A stretch of 64,000 bases of DNA from Sutcliffiella horikoshii DSM 8719 (GCA_001648575.1 LQXN01000055.1:78118-142117), one strand, 5' to 3'; positions 8,797-18,618 are shown, counted from the stretch's first letter. The notes: a model not told the origin generated them from the letters alone. A program made the numbers and translations.

Positions 8797-9102
8797 TTAT
8801 TCTACGTCGCCTTCCCACTCTAGCATGCCGCCTACCAGGTTTCGGACTTTGTAGCCTTGGTCCTGCAAGTAGTGGCAGACATTTTCGCTGCGGCGTCCTG
8901 AGCGGCAGATGAAGATGTACTCGTTATTTTTGTCGAGTTTGTCCAGGCTTTCTGGGATATCTCCCATGCGGATGTGCTCTGCTTGTTTGATTTTGCCCAT
9001 TTCGATTTCTTCGTCTTCACGGACGTCTACTAGGAATAGCTCTTCGCCTGCATCAAGCTTTTTCTTTAAATCATCAGTTGTAATGGTTTGGATTTCTGAC
9101 AT
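8797..9102 (-). CDS. ytwF: Rhodanese-like domain protein (YtwF)
   Basis: A single-domain rhodanese of 101 aa. The active-site loop is CRSGRRS (about residues 67-73), with the catalytic Cys present, and the entry motif FLVDVREDEEIEMGKI lies at about 23-38. Rhodaneses carry a cysteine persulfide for sulfur transfer; the partner is unknown. It sits directly downstream of leuS on the same strand, but the leuS terminator lies between. The B. subtilis homologue YtwF has the same neighbour. Confidence 0.88.
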   Translation of the reverse strand: MSEIQTITTDDLKKKLDAGEELFLVDVREDEEIEMGKIKQAEHIRMGDIPESLDKLDKNNEYIFICRSGRRSENVCHYLQDQGYKVRNLVGGMLEWEGDVE

Positions 9103-9160
9103 GAGTAAAACCTCGATTCTATGTAAGTGTTATTCTGATTACCTTTATATTAACAAAAAG

Positions 9161-9198
9161 AAAACAAGACTGCCAAACCGTAGGGTCTGCAGCCTTGT
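9161..9198 (-). terminator. leuS terminator
   Basis: A hairpin with arms ACAAGGCTGC / GCAGTCTTGT and a loop of about 18 nt, followed on the minus strand by TTTTCTTTTTG, 29 bp past the leuS stop codon. Confidence 0.75.
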
Positions 9199-9226
9199 AT
9201 CTGTAAACTGACTTTCATACTAAAAC

Positions 9227-11644
9227 TTAGTTTGCAACGATGTTCACAAGCTTCCCTGGAACGGCGATGACTTTGCGGATTGTCTTGCCTTCAATGCTTT
9301 CTTTCACTGCATCATCGGCAAGTGCGATCTCTTCCATCTTCTCACGTGTTGCATCAGATGGTACGTAAAGTTTTGCTTTTAGCTTTCCATTCACTTGGAC
9401 AACGATTTCGATTTCGTCTTCTACTAGTTTGGATTCGTCGAATGTCGGCCAAGCCTCATAGGTGATGGTTCCTTCGTTGCCAAGCTTCTCCCAAAGTTCT
9501 TCCGCTATATGCGGGCAGACTGGGGAAAGCATTTTTACGAAGCCTTCCACGTAATCTTTTGCGATGGTGTCTGCTTTGTAAGCTTCATTGATGAAGACCA
9601 TCATTTGAGAAATGGCTGTGTTGAAGCGCAAGCCTTCGTAGTCTTCCGTTACTTTTTTCACAGTAGCGTGGTACGTTTTCTCAAGTGTATCCTCTTCTGT
9701 CACTTCTGCAATTTTGGAGCTTAGTTTGCCGTTTTCTTCAACAAACAATCTCCAAATGCGATCTAAGAAGCGGCGGGATCCGTCTAGTCCGTTGGTGGAC
9801 CAGGCGATGGACGCTTCAAGTGGTCCCATGAACATTTCATATAGACGAAGGGTGTCGGCACCATGGGATTCCACGATGTGGTCAGGGTTTACGACATTCC
9901 CTTTGGATTTACTCATTTTCTCGTTATTTTCGCCAAGGATCATTCCTTGGTTGAAAAGTTTTTGGAATGGCTCTTTAGTTGGGACCACACCGATATCATA
10001 TAAGAATTTGTGCCAGAAGCGAGCGTATAGTAAGTGAAGTACGGCGTGCTCTGCTCCACCGATGTAGATGTCGACCGGCAACCACTCTTTTAGTTTTTCA
10101 GGATCTGCAAGCTGTTCGCTGTTTTTTGGGTCGATGTAGCGCAAGTAGTACCAGCAACTTCCGCCCCATTGCGGCATCGTGTTTGTTTCACGGCGGCCTT
10201 TTTTGCCTGTTTCAGGGTCTACTACATTCACCCAGTCCTCAATGGCAGCAAGCGGCGATTCACCTGTACCGGATGGACGGATTTCCGTTGTTTTTGGTAG
10301 TACAAGTGGAAGCTGATCTTCCGGAACCGCTGTGGTCGTGCCATCTTCCCAATGAATGATTGGAATCGGCTCGCCCCAGTAGCGCTGACGGCTGAACAAC
10401 CAGTCACGAAGGCGGTATGATACTTTCTTTTCGCCTTTTTCATTGGCAGCTAACCATTCGATCATATTGGAGATTGCTTCTTCTTTTCCAAGGCCGTTCA
10501 AGAAATCAGAGTTAACGTGTTCCCCGTCACCTGTGTATGCTTCTTTCGTAACATCGCCACCTGCAACAACTTCTACGATAGGAAGTTCAAACTTTGTCGC
10601 GAATTCCCAGTCGCGCTCGTCATGAGCAGGTACTGCCATGATGGCACCAGTTCCATAGCTCATTAACACGTAGTCAGCAATCCAGATTGGTAATTTCTCG
10701 CCGTTTGCTGGGTTTACTGCGAATGCCCCAGTGAACTCACCGGATTTTTCCTTGGAAAGCTCCGTACGCTCAAGGTCACTTTTGCTTTGAACTTTTGTGA
10801 TATACCCTTCTACTGCATCACGTTGCTCATCGGTTGTGATTTTTTTCACTAAAGGATGCTCAGGAGCCAAAACTGCATAAGTTGCGCCGAAAAGTGTGTC
10901 TGGACGTGTGGTGAAAACGGTGAAGTTCTCATCAGTTCCGTCGATGCTGAAGTGTACATTCGCACCTTCAGAACGGCCGATCCAGTTGCGTTGCATATCT
11001 TTCAGGCTTTCAGGCCAATCAAGGTCATTTAGATCCTCAAGTAGACGATCTGCATATTCAGTAATTCTAAGAATCCACTGCCTCATTGGACGGCGTTCTA
11101 CAGGATGTCCGCCACGCTCCGATTTTCCGTCGATTACTTCTTCATTGGCTAATACCGTACCAAGTGCAGGACACCAGTTAACAGGTACTTCATCGACATA
11201 TGCCAAGCCTTTTTCGTAAAGCTTCAAGAAAATCCATTGTGTCCACTTATAATACTCGGGATCTGTTGTGTTTATTTCGCGATCCCAGTCATAAGAGAAG
11301 CCCAGGGATTTGATTTGCCTGCGGAATGTGTTGATGTTTTGCTCCGTGAATTCCGCAGGGTCGTTTCCTGTGTCCAAAGCATATTGCTCTGCAGGTAGTC
11401 CGAATGCATCCCAGCCCATTGGATGAAGGACGTTTTGTCCTTGCATACGCTTCATGCGGGAAAGGATATCTGTTGCTGTATAACCTTCCGGGTGACCTAC
11501 GTGCAGGCCGGCACCGGATGGATAAGGGAACATATCTAGTGCGTAAAATTTCTCTTTCCCTTTTTCTTCGTGTGTTTTAAATGTTTTATTTTCTTCCCAA
11601 TACTTTTGCCACTTTTGTTCCATGGACTGATGTTGAAATGACAT
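9227..11644 (-). CDS. leuS: Leucyl-tRNA synthetase
   Basis: An 805-aa class I aminoacyl-tRNA synthetase charging tRNA-Leu. The HIGH-type motif is in [15 protein letters not shown] (about residues 41-55). The connective editing domain contains [14 protein letters not shown] (about 237-250), and the KMSKS motif ([13 protein letters not shown]) lies near residue 575. The anticodon-binding domain and the C-terminal leucine-specific domain follow. Length is normal for Bacillus. Expression is controlled by the Leu T-box leader upstream. Confidence 0.98.
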   Translation of the reverse strand: MSFQHQSMEQKWQKYWEENKTFKTHEEKGKEKFYALDMFPYPSGAGLHVGHPEGYTATDILSRMKRMQGQNVLHPMGWDAFGLPAEQYALDTGNDPAEFTEQNINTFRRQIKSLGFSYDWDREINTTDPEYYKWTQWIFLKLYEKGLAYVDEVPVNWCPALGTVLANEEVIDGKSERGGHPVERRPMRQWILRITEYADRLLEDLNDLDWPESLKDMQRNWIGRSEGANVHFSIDGTDENFTVFTTRPDTLFGATYAVLAPEHPLVKKITTDEQRDAVEGYITKVQSKSDLERTELSKEKSGEFTGAFAVNPANGEKLPIWIADYVLMSYGTGAIMAVPAHDERDWEFATKFELPIVEVVAGGDVTKEAYTGDGEHVNSDFLNGLGKEEAISNMIEWLAANEKGEKKVSYRLRDWLFSRQRYWGEPIPIIHWEDGTTTAVPEDQLPLVLPKTTEIRPSGTGESPLAAIEDWVNVVDPETGKKGRRETNTMPQWGGSCWYYLRYIDPKNSEQLADPEKLKEWLPVDIYIGGAEHAVLHLLYARFWHKFLYDIGVVPTKEPFQKLFNQGMILGENNEKMSKSKGNVVNPDHIVESHGADTLRLYEMFMGPLEASIAWSTNGLDGSRRFLDRIWRLFVEENGKLSSKIAEVTEEDTLEKTYHATVKKVTEDYEGLRFNTAISQMMVFINEAYKADTIAKDYVEGFVKMLSPVCPHIAEELWEKLGNEGTITYEAWPTFDESKLVEDEIEIVVQVNGKLKAKLYVPSDATREKMEEIALADDAVKESIEGKTIRKVIAVPGKLVNIVAN

Positions 11645-11674
11645 CTTTTCTTCCTCCTGTTAACTCAAATAAAT

Positions 11675-11955
11675 ACAAAAAACCCCTCATCCCAATAAAG
11701 GGACGAGAGGTTTGAATATACTTAACCTACCGCGGTACCACCCAGATTACTGTCATGGATACACCACGACAATCACTCGAATCCTTAACGCGGATGATAC
11801 GGCGAAATATTACTGCCTTCTAATATGAAGGGTTCACACTTGCTACTCCAAGGCGAGTTCATGTACGATCGTTTGTTGACTTCCACCACCCGTCAACTCT
11901 CTATGCTCGTTTCGTCCACTACTGATCCTTTTCAACGTATAAGTTTTAGTTGTTA
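11675..11955 (-). promoter_or_regulatory. T-box leader (leucine) of leuS
   Basis: The untranslated leader contains the conserved T-box sequence GGGTGGTACCGCGG (about 11728-11743, minus strand), which binds the acceptor end of uncharged tRNA. It is followed by a terminator hairpin (AACCTCTCGTCCC / GGGATGAGGGGTT, 11684-11713) with a T-run. The Stem I region includes ATGAACTCGCC near 11855-11865, whose CTC is the likely Leu specifier codon, and an AGTA-like loop follows. Uncharged tRNA-Leu would favour the antiterminator and allow leuS transcription. Confidence 0.9.
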
Positions 11956-11961
11956 TTTTGT

Positions 11962-11990
11962 ATTGTAATGAATTTACTTGAAAACTGCAA
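11962..11990 (-). promoter_or_regulatory. Sigma-A promoter of the leuS leader
   Basis: A -35 TTGCAG (11985-11990) and -10 TACAAT (11962-11967) are separated by exactly 17 bp on the minus strand, so the transcript should begin near 11955, just before the T-box leader. Confidence 0.75.
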
Positions 11991-12048
11991 GGGGTATTTT
12001 CCCTAATAATCATTATAAACGTTTTTCAAAATTGTATACCGTCCCTCT

Positions 12049-12825
12049 TTATTGGACGGTATAGCCACCATCGATCACTACTGCCTGCCCGGTAACACCA
12101 CCTGCTGCGTCGCTGCTTAGGAACATTGCGTAATCGGCTATCTCCTTCACTTGCAGCAGTCTGCGCTGCGGGACAAGTGGATAAATGACCTCTTCCAATA
12201 CTTTTTCGAGAGGTACTTTTCTTGTTTCAGCAAGATCTTTCAGCTGTCCCCTCACAAGCGGAGTATCTACGTACCCCGGGCACAATGCATTGACAGTGAT
12301 TCCATTGGCTGCTCCCTCTAATGCAGAGACCTTCGTCAAACCAATGACTCCATGTTTGGCACTGTTATAGGCTGCTTTCCCGGCAAATCCAACCAAACCA
12401 TTGATGGATGCCATATTCAAAATCCTTCCGAATCCTTGAGATTTCATCACAGGAAAAGCATGCTTTGTTGCGACAAAAGGAGCAACCAACATTACGCGTG
12501 TAAGCAACTCGAATTTTTCAGTCGGGAAATCTTCCAACATAGAGACATATTGCAGCCCTGCGTTATTGATCAAAACATCAAGTCTGCCGAACTCTGAAAC
12601 CGTTGCATCGATGACGGACTTCAATTCTTCTTCTGAAGTAACATCACAACGCAATCCAAGGGCAGTCAATCCAAGTCGGTTTAATCCTTCTCCCGCTTCC
12701 ACGACATTTTCCTCATTCAAGTCTGTCAATACGACCTTGGCTCCCGCTTCAGCAAATTGTTTTCCGATTTCGTATCCTATTCCTTGGGCTGCTCCCGTGA
12801 TGAGAACAACTTTATCTTTAACCAA
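12049..12825 (-). CDS. 3-hydroxybutyrate dehydrogenase (short-chain dehydrogenase)
   Basis: A 258-aa classical SDR enzyme. It has the nucleotide-binding glycine motif GAAQGIGYEIG near residues 11-21, the NNAG motif (NNAGLQYVS), catalytic Ser in NMASINGL, and the YxxxK pair in YNSAKHG. The C-terminus (GQAVVIDGGYTVQ) and length match D-3-hydroxybutyrate dehydrogenases, which interconvert 3-hydroxybutyrate and acetoacetate. The TTG at 12825 has GGGAGATTGGAG upstream and gives the normal family start MVKDKVVLITG. It is the second gene after a GntP-type permease (28-bp gap), which supports the substrate call. Confidence 0.85.
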   Translation of the reverse strand: MVKDKVVLITGAAQGIGYEIGKQFAEAGAKVVLTDLNEENVVEAGEGLNRLGLTALGLRCDVTSEEELKSVIDATVSEFGRLDVLINNAGLQYVSMLEDFPTEKFELLTRVMLVAPFVATKHAFPVMKSQGFGRILNMASINGLVGFAGKAAYNSAKHGVIGLTKVSALEGAANGITVNALCPGYVDTPLVRGQLKDLAETRKVPLEKVLEEVIYPLVPQRRLLQVKEIADYAMFLSSDAAGGVTGQAVVIDGGYTVQ

Positions 12826-12853
12826 TGCTCCAATCTCCCTTCGAAAAAAAGTA

Positions 12854-14176
12854 TTAGATTCCAAGTCCCATGGAGAACAACGCAATAGCTAGTGCCAAGC
12901 CGATTAACGGCACAATGACTGTCACTGCTGCAACAGGACCGTATGCCGCCTGATGCGTCTCCCCGCAAATTGCACGGACGGTTGTTACGACATAACCGTT
13001 ATGCGGCAAGGAATCGAGCGCACCAGATGAAATGGCAACAGTTCGATGAAGCGCCTCAGGATTGACGCCCATGTCCATGTAATGCGGCGCAATCAATGGC
13101 AAGGCGATTACCTGGCCACCAGAAGCGGATCCCGTCATCCCAGCGATGACGCTGACTGCGATTGCCGCTCCGATTAATGGGCTACCAGGGATATTTGTCA
13201 TTGCTTCGACGACCGTGCCAAATGCAGGAACTGCTTTGGCAACTCCACCAAACCCGACCACTGCCGCCGTGTTACCTATAGCAATTAAAGCTCCCATCGT
13301 GCCTTCAGATATGGCGTTCCAGAAGTTTTTGAAGTATTTTTTTCCCAGAATATAGGTTGTAATGATCCCACCAAGTAAAGCTAAAATGAGGGCGGATTGC
13401 ATCAATTTATCATGGAAGTAGAATGAAATAACCAACACTACAACAAGAGGGATAAAACTCAAAAACGGATTAGGCAAAGCTCTTTCACTATCCATTGTTG
13501 GATCATTGTCCCTTGATACAAAAATTTCTCCACGGCCCACTGCCTTAGAAATCATGCGCTTTAACCACCAGTATCCAAAGATCATCATAAATACAGCAAC
13601 AAGAGCACTTACTTCCCAACCTGCATATGGGGTTGTATCCAAATATGGAATCGGAATCCAGTTCTGGATCTCAGGAGACCCTGCAGAAGTCATGGTAAAT
13701 GTTACGGAACCAAACGCAAGTGCCGCCGGAATGAACCGTCGAGGCAGGTTAGCTTGCTTGAACAAGCTGATTGCCATTGGATATACGGAGAAAGCTACTA
13801 CGAATAAACTGACTCCTCCATAAGTCAAAATCGCACAAGCTGCAACAATTGCGAGTACTGCAAAACGCATGCCAAGCTTATCAACAACCAGCCTGGAGAC
13901 GGAATCCGCCGCTCCACTGTCCTCCATCACTTTCCCGAAAATGGCACCAAGCAAGAACATAAGGTACCAAGAAGTTACAAAGGACGAAAATCCACCCATA
14001 TAACTGCTGACAAAGTTGACTTCTCCTTCTTCTACAAGTTGCGGGAATAATGGCATCCCACTTAGAAGTGCCACAAATAAAGCTGATAATGGACCCACAA
14101 CTAAAAGATTCATGCCTCTCATCGTTAAAAAAATCAATAATACCAATCCACCGATAAGGCCAATCATGCTTAACAT
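12854..14176 (-). CDS. GntP-family permease, probably for 3-hydroxybutyrate
   Basis: A 440-aa polytopic membrane protein with about 12 hydrophobic segments and GntP-family features (GLIGGLVLLIFLTMRGMN at the N-terminus; SSGALDSLPHNGYVVT near residue 385). GntP transporters import hydroxy acids such as gluconate. The adjacent 3-hydroxybutyrate dehydrogenase gene suggests 3-hydroxybutyrate here, by inference only. The ATG at 14176 follows GGGGGAAAG; an in-frame TTG 18 bp upstream is less likely. The promoter is of the sigma-54 type. Confidence 0.85.
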   Translation of the reverse strand: MLSMIGLIGGLVLLIFLTMRGMNLLVVGPLSALFVALLSGMPLFPQLVEEGEVNFVSSYMGGFSSFVTSWYLMFLLGAIFGKVMEDSGAADSVSRLVVDKLGMRFAVLAIVAACAILTYGGVSLFVVAFSVYPMAISLFKQANLPRRFIPAALAFGSVTFTMTSAGSPEIQNWIPIPYLDTTPYAGWEVSALVAVFMMIFGYWWLKRMISKAVGRGEIFVSRDNDPTMDSERALPNPFLSFIPLVVVLVISFYFHDKLMQSALILALLGGIITTYILGKKYFKNFWNAISEGTMGALIAIGNTAAVVGFGGVAKAVPAFGTVVEAMTNIPGSPLIGAAIAVSVIAGMTGSASGGQVIALPLIAPHYMDMGVNPEALHRTVAISSGALDSLPHNGYVVTTVRAICGETHQAAYGPVAAVTVIVPLIGLALAIALFSMGLGI

Positions 14177-14198
14177 CTGTCTTTCCCCCTTCAATTTA

Positions 14199-14212
14199 GG
14201 TAAACGCTTTCA
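14199..14212 (-). promoter_or_regulatory. cre site (CcpA) in the permease-dehydrogenase leader
   Basis: On the minus strand TGAAAGCGTTTACC matches the catabolite-response-element consensus at nearly every position. It lies downstream of the sigma-54 start and upstream of the ribosome site, where CcpA could block elongation when preferred sugars are present. The sequence match is direct; the function is inferred. Confidence 0.6.
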
Positions 14213-14255
14213 AAAAAAGGCAAATACCTTTGTTTTTGTCTTCCGAAAATATCTA

Positions 14256-14271
14256 TGCAAGAAGCGTGCCA
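14256..14271 (-). promoter_or_regulatory. Sigma-54 (-24/-12) promoter of the permease operon
   Basis: On the minus strand TGGCAC-GCTTC-TTGCA fits the -24/-12 consensus TGGCAC-N5-TTGCW exactly. It lies 80 bp upstream of the permease start and directly downstream of the sigma-54 activator gene on the same strand, so the activator, promoter and operon form one unit. Confidence 0.88.
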
Positions 14272-14358
14272 ACTTCCAAAGTTAATTGTTTCAATATTTC
14301 GAACAAACAGTTTTTCCGAGAATCTGGACAAAAACAGACAGACCTTTACGAAATAAAG

Positions 14359-14398
14359 GATTCCAGAAATCCGGAACATTTTCCGATTTTATGGAATC
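14359..14398. promoter_or_regulatory. Candidate enhancer (UAS) for the sigma-54 activator
   Basis: Between the activator gene and the -24/-12 promoter are overlapping dyads: GGATTCCAGAAATCC (14359-14373) and CGGAACATTTTCCG (14372-14385), then TGGAATCC (14392-14399). They lie about 90-130 bp upstream of the promoter, the usual distance for enhancer-binding proteins. Assignment is by position and symmetry only. Confidence 0.5.
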
Positions 14399-14415
14399 CT
14401 TGTTTTTCCCTTGAA

Positions 14416-15786
14416 TCATTGAATGGAATATTTTTTTAATTTTTCATATAAACTGGATTTACTTATCCCAAGTTGCTTGGCTGCCATCAGTTTATCATTA
14501 TGATACTTCTCCAAGGTTTGAATGATTGCCTGTTTTTCTGCATCTTCCAATGTTTCTTTTAATGGCTTGGATCCAATCGGAATGGAGAAGGAATCTGTCA
14601 AGTAATCTGGAAGTGCTTCTAATGTCAGCTTTTCGCCTGTCGATAAGTGAACTGCTGCCTGGATGACATTCTCCAGCTCACGGATATTTCCAGGCCAACG
14701 GTAACGGGACAAAGCAACTAAGGCATCCTCTGTGACAGAAGTGATCCTCCTGCCGGTACGCTTGCATATTTTCTGTATAAAATGCTCCACAAGCTGAGGA
14801 ATATCCTCCGTTCTTTGACTTAATGCCGGGATATAAAATGGGATGACATGAATTCTATAGTAAAGATCCTCACGGAACCGCTTTTCCTCCATCATCTTTT
14901 CTAAGGGGCGATTGGTAGCAGCAATGACTCGGACGTTCACCTGTACAGGCTTAATCGCACCAACCGGCTCCACTTCTCCTTCCTGTAAAGCACGCAAAAG
15001 CTTTATCTGCATCGGCAGGGACATATCCCCGATTTCATCAAGGAAAAGCGTTCCGCCATCGGCTAGCAGGAACTTCCCTTTCTTTCCGCCTTTCTTCGCC
15101 CCGGTAAAAGCCCCCTCTTCATAACCGAACAATTCCGATTCCAGAAGGTGTTCAGGAATCGCTGCGCAATTCAATTTGATAAATGGCATCTGGCTCCGGT
15201 TGCTTAAGTGGTGGAGGCTGTGTGCAAACAATTCTTTCCCCGTCCCGCTCTCACCGCGGATCAGGATGGAAACATCACTCGCAGCGATTTGCTTTACCTT
15301 ATCTTTCAATAATCGGATAAGTTTAGAGTTTCCGATTATATCCTCAAGCGTGTATTTCACCCCGGTTTGTTGTTCGTACTCTTGCAGATAGTTGCGGATT
15401 CGGCCCAGCATACTTTTGACATGACTGTTCATTTTGTCCCATTCGCTTGTATCTCGGAAAATGACAGTCCCATATGCACCGATCACTTCCTCATTCTTAT
15501 TAAAAATCGGCACACGGTTGGCAATCATGTAATTCCCTTTAATATATTGAAGATCTGCCAATTCTTCCTTCCCTGTCTTCACTACTTCATGCATGCGTGT
15601 ATTTTCTATTACTTCCGTCACATGCTTGCCAATCACTTCCTCATTGTCCACCCCAATAAACTCGGAATAACTATCATTTATATATATGATTTTCCCTTCG
15701 TGATTGACTACCACTATCCACTCGAACGCATTCGCAATAATAGTATCCATCATTTCTTCGGTCAATAAGCTTTCTTTTACTCCCAT
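14416..15786 (-). CDS. Sigma-54-dependent transcriptional activator (PAS-AAA+-Fis)
   Basis: A 456-aa enhancer-binding protein. It has an N-terminal PAS domain (about residues 12-115, EWIVVVNHEGKIIYINDSY), then the AAA+ domain with Walker A GESGTGKE, the sigma-54 contact loop GAFTGA, Walker B GGTLFLDEIGD, and a C-terminal Fis-type HTH (LMAAKQLGISKSSLYEKLKK). It probably senses a small ligand or redox state through PAS. The adjacent 3-hydroxybutyrate operon, read in the same direction from a sigma-54 promoter, is the likely target. Related Bacillus regulators are RocR, BkdR and AcoR. Confidence 0.92.
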   Translation of the reverse strand: MGVKESLLTEEMMDTIIANAFEWIVVVNHEGKIIYINDSYSEFIGVDNEEVIGKHVTEVIENTRMHEVVKTGKEELADLQYIKGNYMIANRVPIFNKNEEVIGAYGTVIFRDTSEWDKMNSHVKSMLGRIRNYLQEYEQQTGVKYTLEDIIGNSKLIRLLKDKVKQIAASDVSILIRGESGTGKELFAHSLHHLSNRSQMPFIKLNCAAIPEHLLESELFGYEEGAFTGAKKGGKKGKFLLADGGTLFLDEIGDMSLPMQIKLLRALQEGEVEPVGAIKPVQVNVRVIAATNRPLEKMMEEKRFREDLYYRIHVIPFYIPALSQRTEDIPQLVEHFIQKICKRTGRRITSVTEDALVALSRYRWPGNIRELENVIQAAVHLSTGEKLTLEALPDYLTDSFSIPIGSKPLKETLEDAEKQAIIQTLEKYHNDKLMAAKQLGISKSSLYEKLKKYSIQ

Positions 15787-15920
15787 CCTCTACCCCTCCT
15801 GCATGACTAAACTAAATATATCACAAAAGTCTGACGATTATGTGAGCGATTACATCATCATTTACAGTACATATTTTGGTAGAATAGAAGTAACTACCAA
15901 TTGATTGAGGGGAATGCATC

Positions 15921-17690
15921 ATGCCGGACTGGTCTTATCATGGAATATTCAGACCTGTATTAAAGAAAATACCTCCCATATGGGCAAGGGAATTCATTCA
16001 CCGAGGGATGAATTTGATTGCCTCGCTTCCATTTGGCGCAGGAGGACATATTATTAACTTTCTCGGCAGGGAGGAAAGCTCCCCTCTTCTAGAAAAAGAA
16101 CATATGAACATCAGCTTCAAAAACATTGTAGGATTATCTGGTATTTTAGATCCAAACCTAAGCGGCACACGAGCTTTTTCGAACCTTGGATTTGGATTTT
16201 TGGAAATCGGACCAGTAACATGGCAACCGACCGGGAACGGAAGTGCTCCGATAGTAAAGGAGGAAACTCCGTCCATTATTTTTCCAAAAGAATCGATAGG
16301 GTTCAAATCAACCATGGAAAAACTTAAGAAGGTTCCACCTAAACAACCACTGCTGATTAGACTTCAAGGCAGTAATGAGGAAATAAAAGTAATGGCTGAT
16401 CGGTTGGAGCAATTCGCTGCAGGATTCATAGTGGAAACAGAAGAATCATTCAACTTAGGAGTCACTGATAAACCCGTGCTTCTCTCCATAAAAAATACAG
16501 AAAACCTTTCGCTCAGGAACATATCCTGTTTCTCAGGCTTGATTGTGGAAGAAACAAAAGGGTTTGAAAATCTTAAAGAAGACATCACCCGATTGAGAAC
16601 ATTGGGTTTTGAAAAAACCATCATAAGCTCAGGTGGAATACATGAGCCTGCTCAAGCGCTTGAATTGGCGGATGTTGGTGCTGATCTGATGTTGGTAAAG
16701 GAAGGCTATGTATTCTCTGGACCAGGCCTGATCAAGCGAATCAAGGAGGCATTTCTAGACGAAGAGAAGATTCCCAACCCATCAGTGGATGGATGGTTTT
16801 CTTATTGGCTTTTCGGTTTGTTCATCCTGGCTGGAGGCGTGTTGGCCCTATTATTCAGTATCACGTCTATCATACTTCCATATGATGAACACTTTCTAGG
16901 AATGAAAAAAGAAGAAATTTGGATATACAATGAAAGAATCATGCTGTTCATGGCGCATGATCGGATGACCCTTGCAGGGACGATGATTTCCGGTGGGATC
17001 GTGTATATGCAATTGGCCAAACATGGAGTGAGAAATGGCTTGAAATGGGCGAAACAGGCAATAGATCTTGCCGCCATTGTCGGTTTTCTAGGAATTTTTG
17101 CATTTATTGGCTACGGCTATTTCGATTGGTTGCACCTATTATTTTGGTTGATCCTATTGCCTTTTTACCTTTACGGATATTGGAAGACCAAACAATTATC
17201 AGGTACTCCCTCTTCTTTGAACCGTTTTAATGACAAGAGTTGGAAGGTCGGGGTCTTTGGACAATTGGCATTTGTCCTATTAGGATTTTCCTTTGTAATT
17301 GGAGGCATTATTATATCTGGTATCGGTGTATCCTCTGTATTTGTGGCAACAGATATTCAATATATTTGTATGCCACCCGAGATGCTAGAGAGCTTCAATC
17401 AAAATCTGATACCAGTTCTTGCCCACGACCGGGCTGGTTTCGGGAGCGCGCTTTTAAGTGTCGGACTTTTGGTATTGACCATGGCTCTATGGGGTTATCA
17501 ACAAGGGAACAAGTGGGTCTGGTGGACTTTCCTGATTGGAGGTATGCCTGCTTTTATCGCCGGTATCTATATTCATTTCGCAATTGGGTATACAACATTT
17601 GTCCATCTGCTTCCAGCCTATTTCGCCTTAGTACTATACATTTTGGGATTACTATTATCCTATCGTTTTTTACAAAAAATCTCTGCATGA
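15921..17690 (+). CDS. Membrane protein with DHODH-like (PyrD) N-terminal domain
   Basis: A 589-aa protein in two parts. Residues about 1-290 resemble class 2 dihydroorotate dehydrogenase: the N-terminal helix region FRPVLKKIPPIWAREFIHRG, then GFGFLEIGPVTWQPTGN and, near the end of the barrel, SSGGIHEPAQALELADVGAD. The usual N-x-S-S-P-N-T catalytic segment is not seen at the expected place (GFIVETEESFNL instead). Residues about 295-589 hold roughly eight hydrophobic segments. It may therefore be a catalytically altered flavin-fold domain tethered to the membrane. It starts at ATG after GAGGGG. Function unknown. Confidence 0.7.
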   Translation: MPDWSYHGIFRPVLKKIPPIWAREFIHRGMNLIASLPFGAGGHIINFLGREESSPLLEKEHMNISFKNIVGLSGILDPNLSGTRAFSNLGFGFLEIGPVTWQPTGNGSAPIVKEETPSIIFPKESIGFKSTMEKLKKVPPKQPLLIRLQGSNEEIKVMADRLEQFAAGFIVETEESFNLGVTDKPVLLSIKNTENLSLRNISCFSGLIVEETKGFENLKEDITRLRTLGFEKTIISSGGIHEPAQALELADVGADLMLVKEGYVFSGPGLIKRIKEAFLDEEKIPNPSVDGWFSYWLFGLFILAGGVLALLFSITSIILPYDEHFLGMKKEEIWIYNERIMLFMAHDRMTLAGTMISGGIVYMQLAKHGVRNGLKWAKQAIDLAAIVGFLGIFAFIGYGYFDWLHLLFWLILLPFYLYGYWKTKQLSGTPSSLNRFNDKSWKVGVFGQLAFVLLGFSFVIGGIIISGIGVSSVFVATDIQYICMPPEMLESFNQNLIPVLAHDRAGFGSALLSVGLLVLTMALWGYQQGNKWVWWTFLIGGMPAFIAGIYIHFAIGYTTFVHLLPAYFALVLYILGLLLSYRFLQKISA

Positions 17691-17713
17691 CATCGGTAAT
17701 GATCCTCCACAAA

Positions 17714-18569
17714 CATTCGTGCTGTATGACACGCATAATCTTGTTCCTTTAGGATTTTCGCGTCTCATTCGTGCTGTATGACACGCATAATCTTGTTCCA
17801 TTAGTATTTTCGCGTTTCATTCGTGCTGTATGACACGCATAATCTTGTTCCATTAGAATTTTCGCGTTTCATTGGTGCTGTATGACACGCAAAAATCTTG
17901 TTCCATTAGGATTTTCGCGTTTCATTGGTGCTGTATGACACGCATAATCTTGTTCCATTAGGATTTTCACGTCTCATTCGTGCTGTATGACACGCAAAAT
18001 CTTGTTCCATTAGGATTTTCGCGTCTCATTCGTACTGTATGACACGTAAAATCATGTTCCATTAGAATTTTCGCGTTTCATTGGTGCTGTATGACACGCA
18101 TAATCTTGGCTCATTAGAATTTTCGCGTTTCATTCGTGCTGTATGACACGCATAATCTTGGCTCATTAGAATTTTCGCGTCTCATTCGTGCTGTATGACA
18201 CGCAAAATCTTGTTCCATTAGGATTTTCGCGTTTCATTGGTGCTGTATGACACGCAAAATCTTGTTCCATTAGGATTTTCGCGTCTCATTCGTGCTGTAT
18301 CTGTATGACACGCAAAATCTTGTTCCATTAGGATTTTCACGTTTCATTCGTACTGTATGACACGCAAAATCTTGTTCCATTAGGATTTTCGCGTCTCATT
18401 CGTGCTGTATGACACGCAAAATCTTGTTCCATTAGGATTTTCACGTCTCATTCGTGCTGTATGACAGACATAATCATGTTCCGTTAGAATTTTCGCGTTT
18501 CATTGGTGCTGTATACACGCAAAATCTTGTTCCATTAGGATTTTCACGTCTCATTCGTGCTGTATGACA
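17714..18569. repeat. Array of seventeen 52-bp hairpin-forming tandem repeats
   Basis: Units begin (at GTGCTGTATG) at 17719 and recur every 52 bp to 18557; one interval is 53 bp (an extra A near 17892), one is 58 bp (a duplicated CTGTAT at 18300) and the last is 51 bp. Each unit holds an imperfect inverted repeat, ATGACACGCAAAATC and GATTTTCGCGTCTCAT, separated by TTGTTCCATTAG, so each can form a stem of about 15 bp. Point variants (GTT/GGC, CGC/CAC) are mixed between units. It lies between two convergent operons. There are no unique spacers, so it is not CRISPR. Confidence 0.9.
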
Positions 18570-18618
18570 ACCTTTTCCGCCTCAACTGTTCCACCAGGTA
18601 ACAACTTTTCAACAGTCC

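Noticed and set aside
17714..18569. CRISPR array
   Set aside because: The period is regular, but the whole 52-bp unit repeats; there are no unique spacers and no cas genes.
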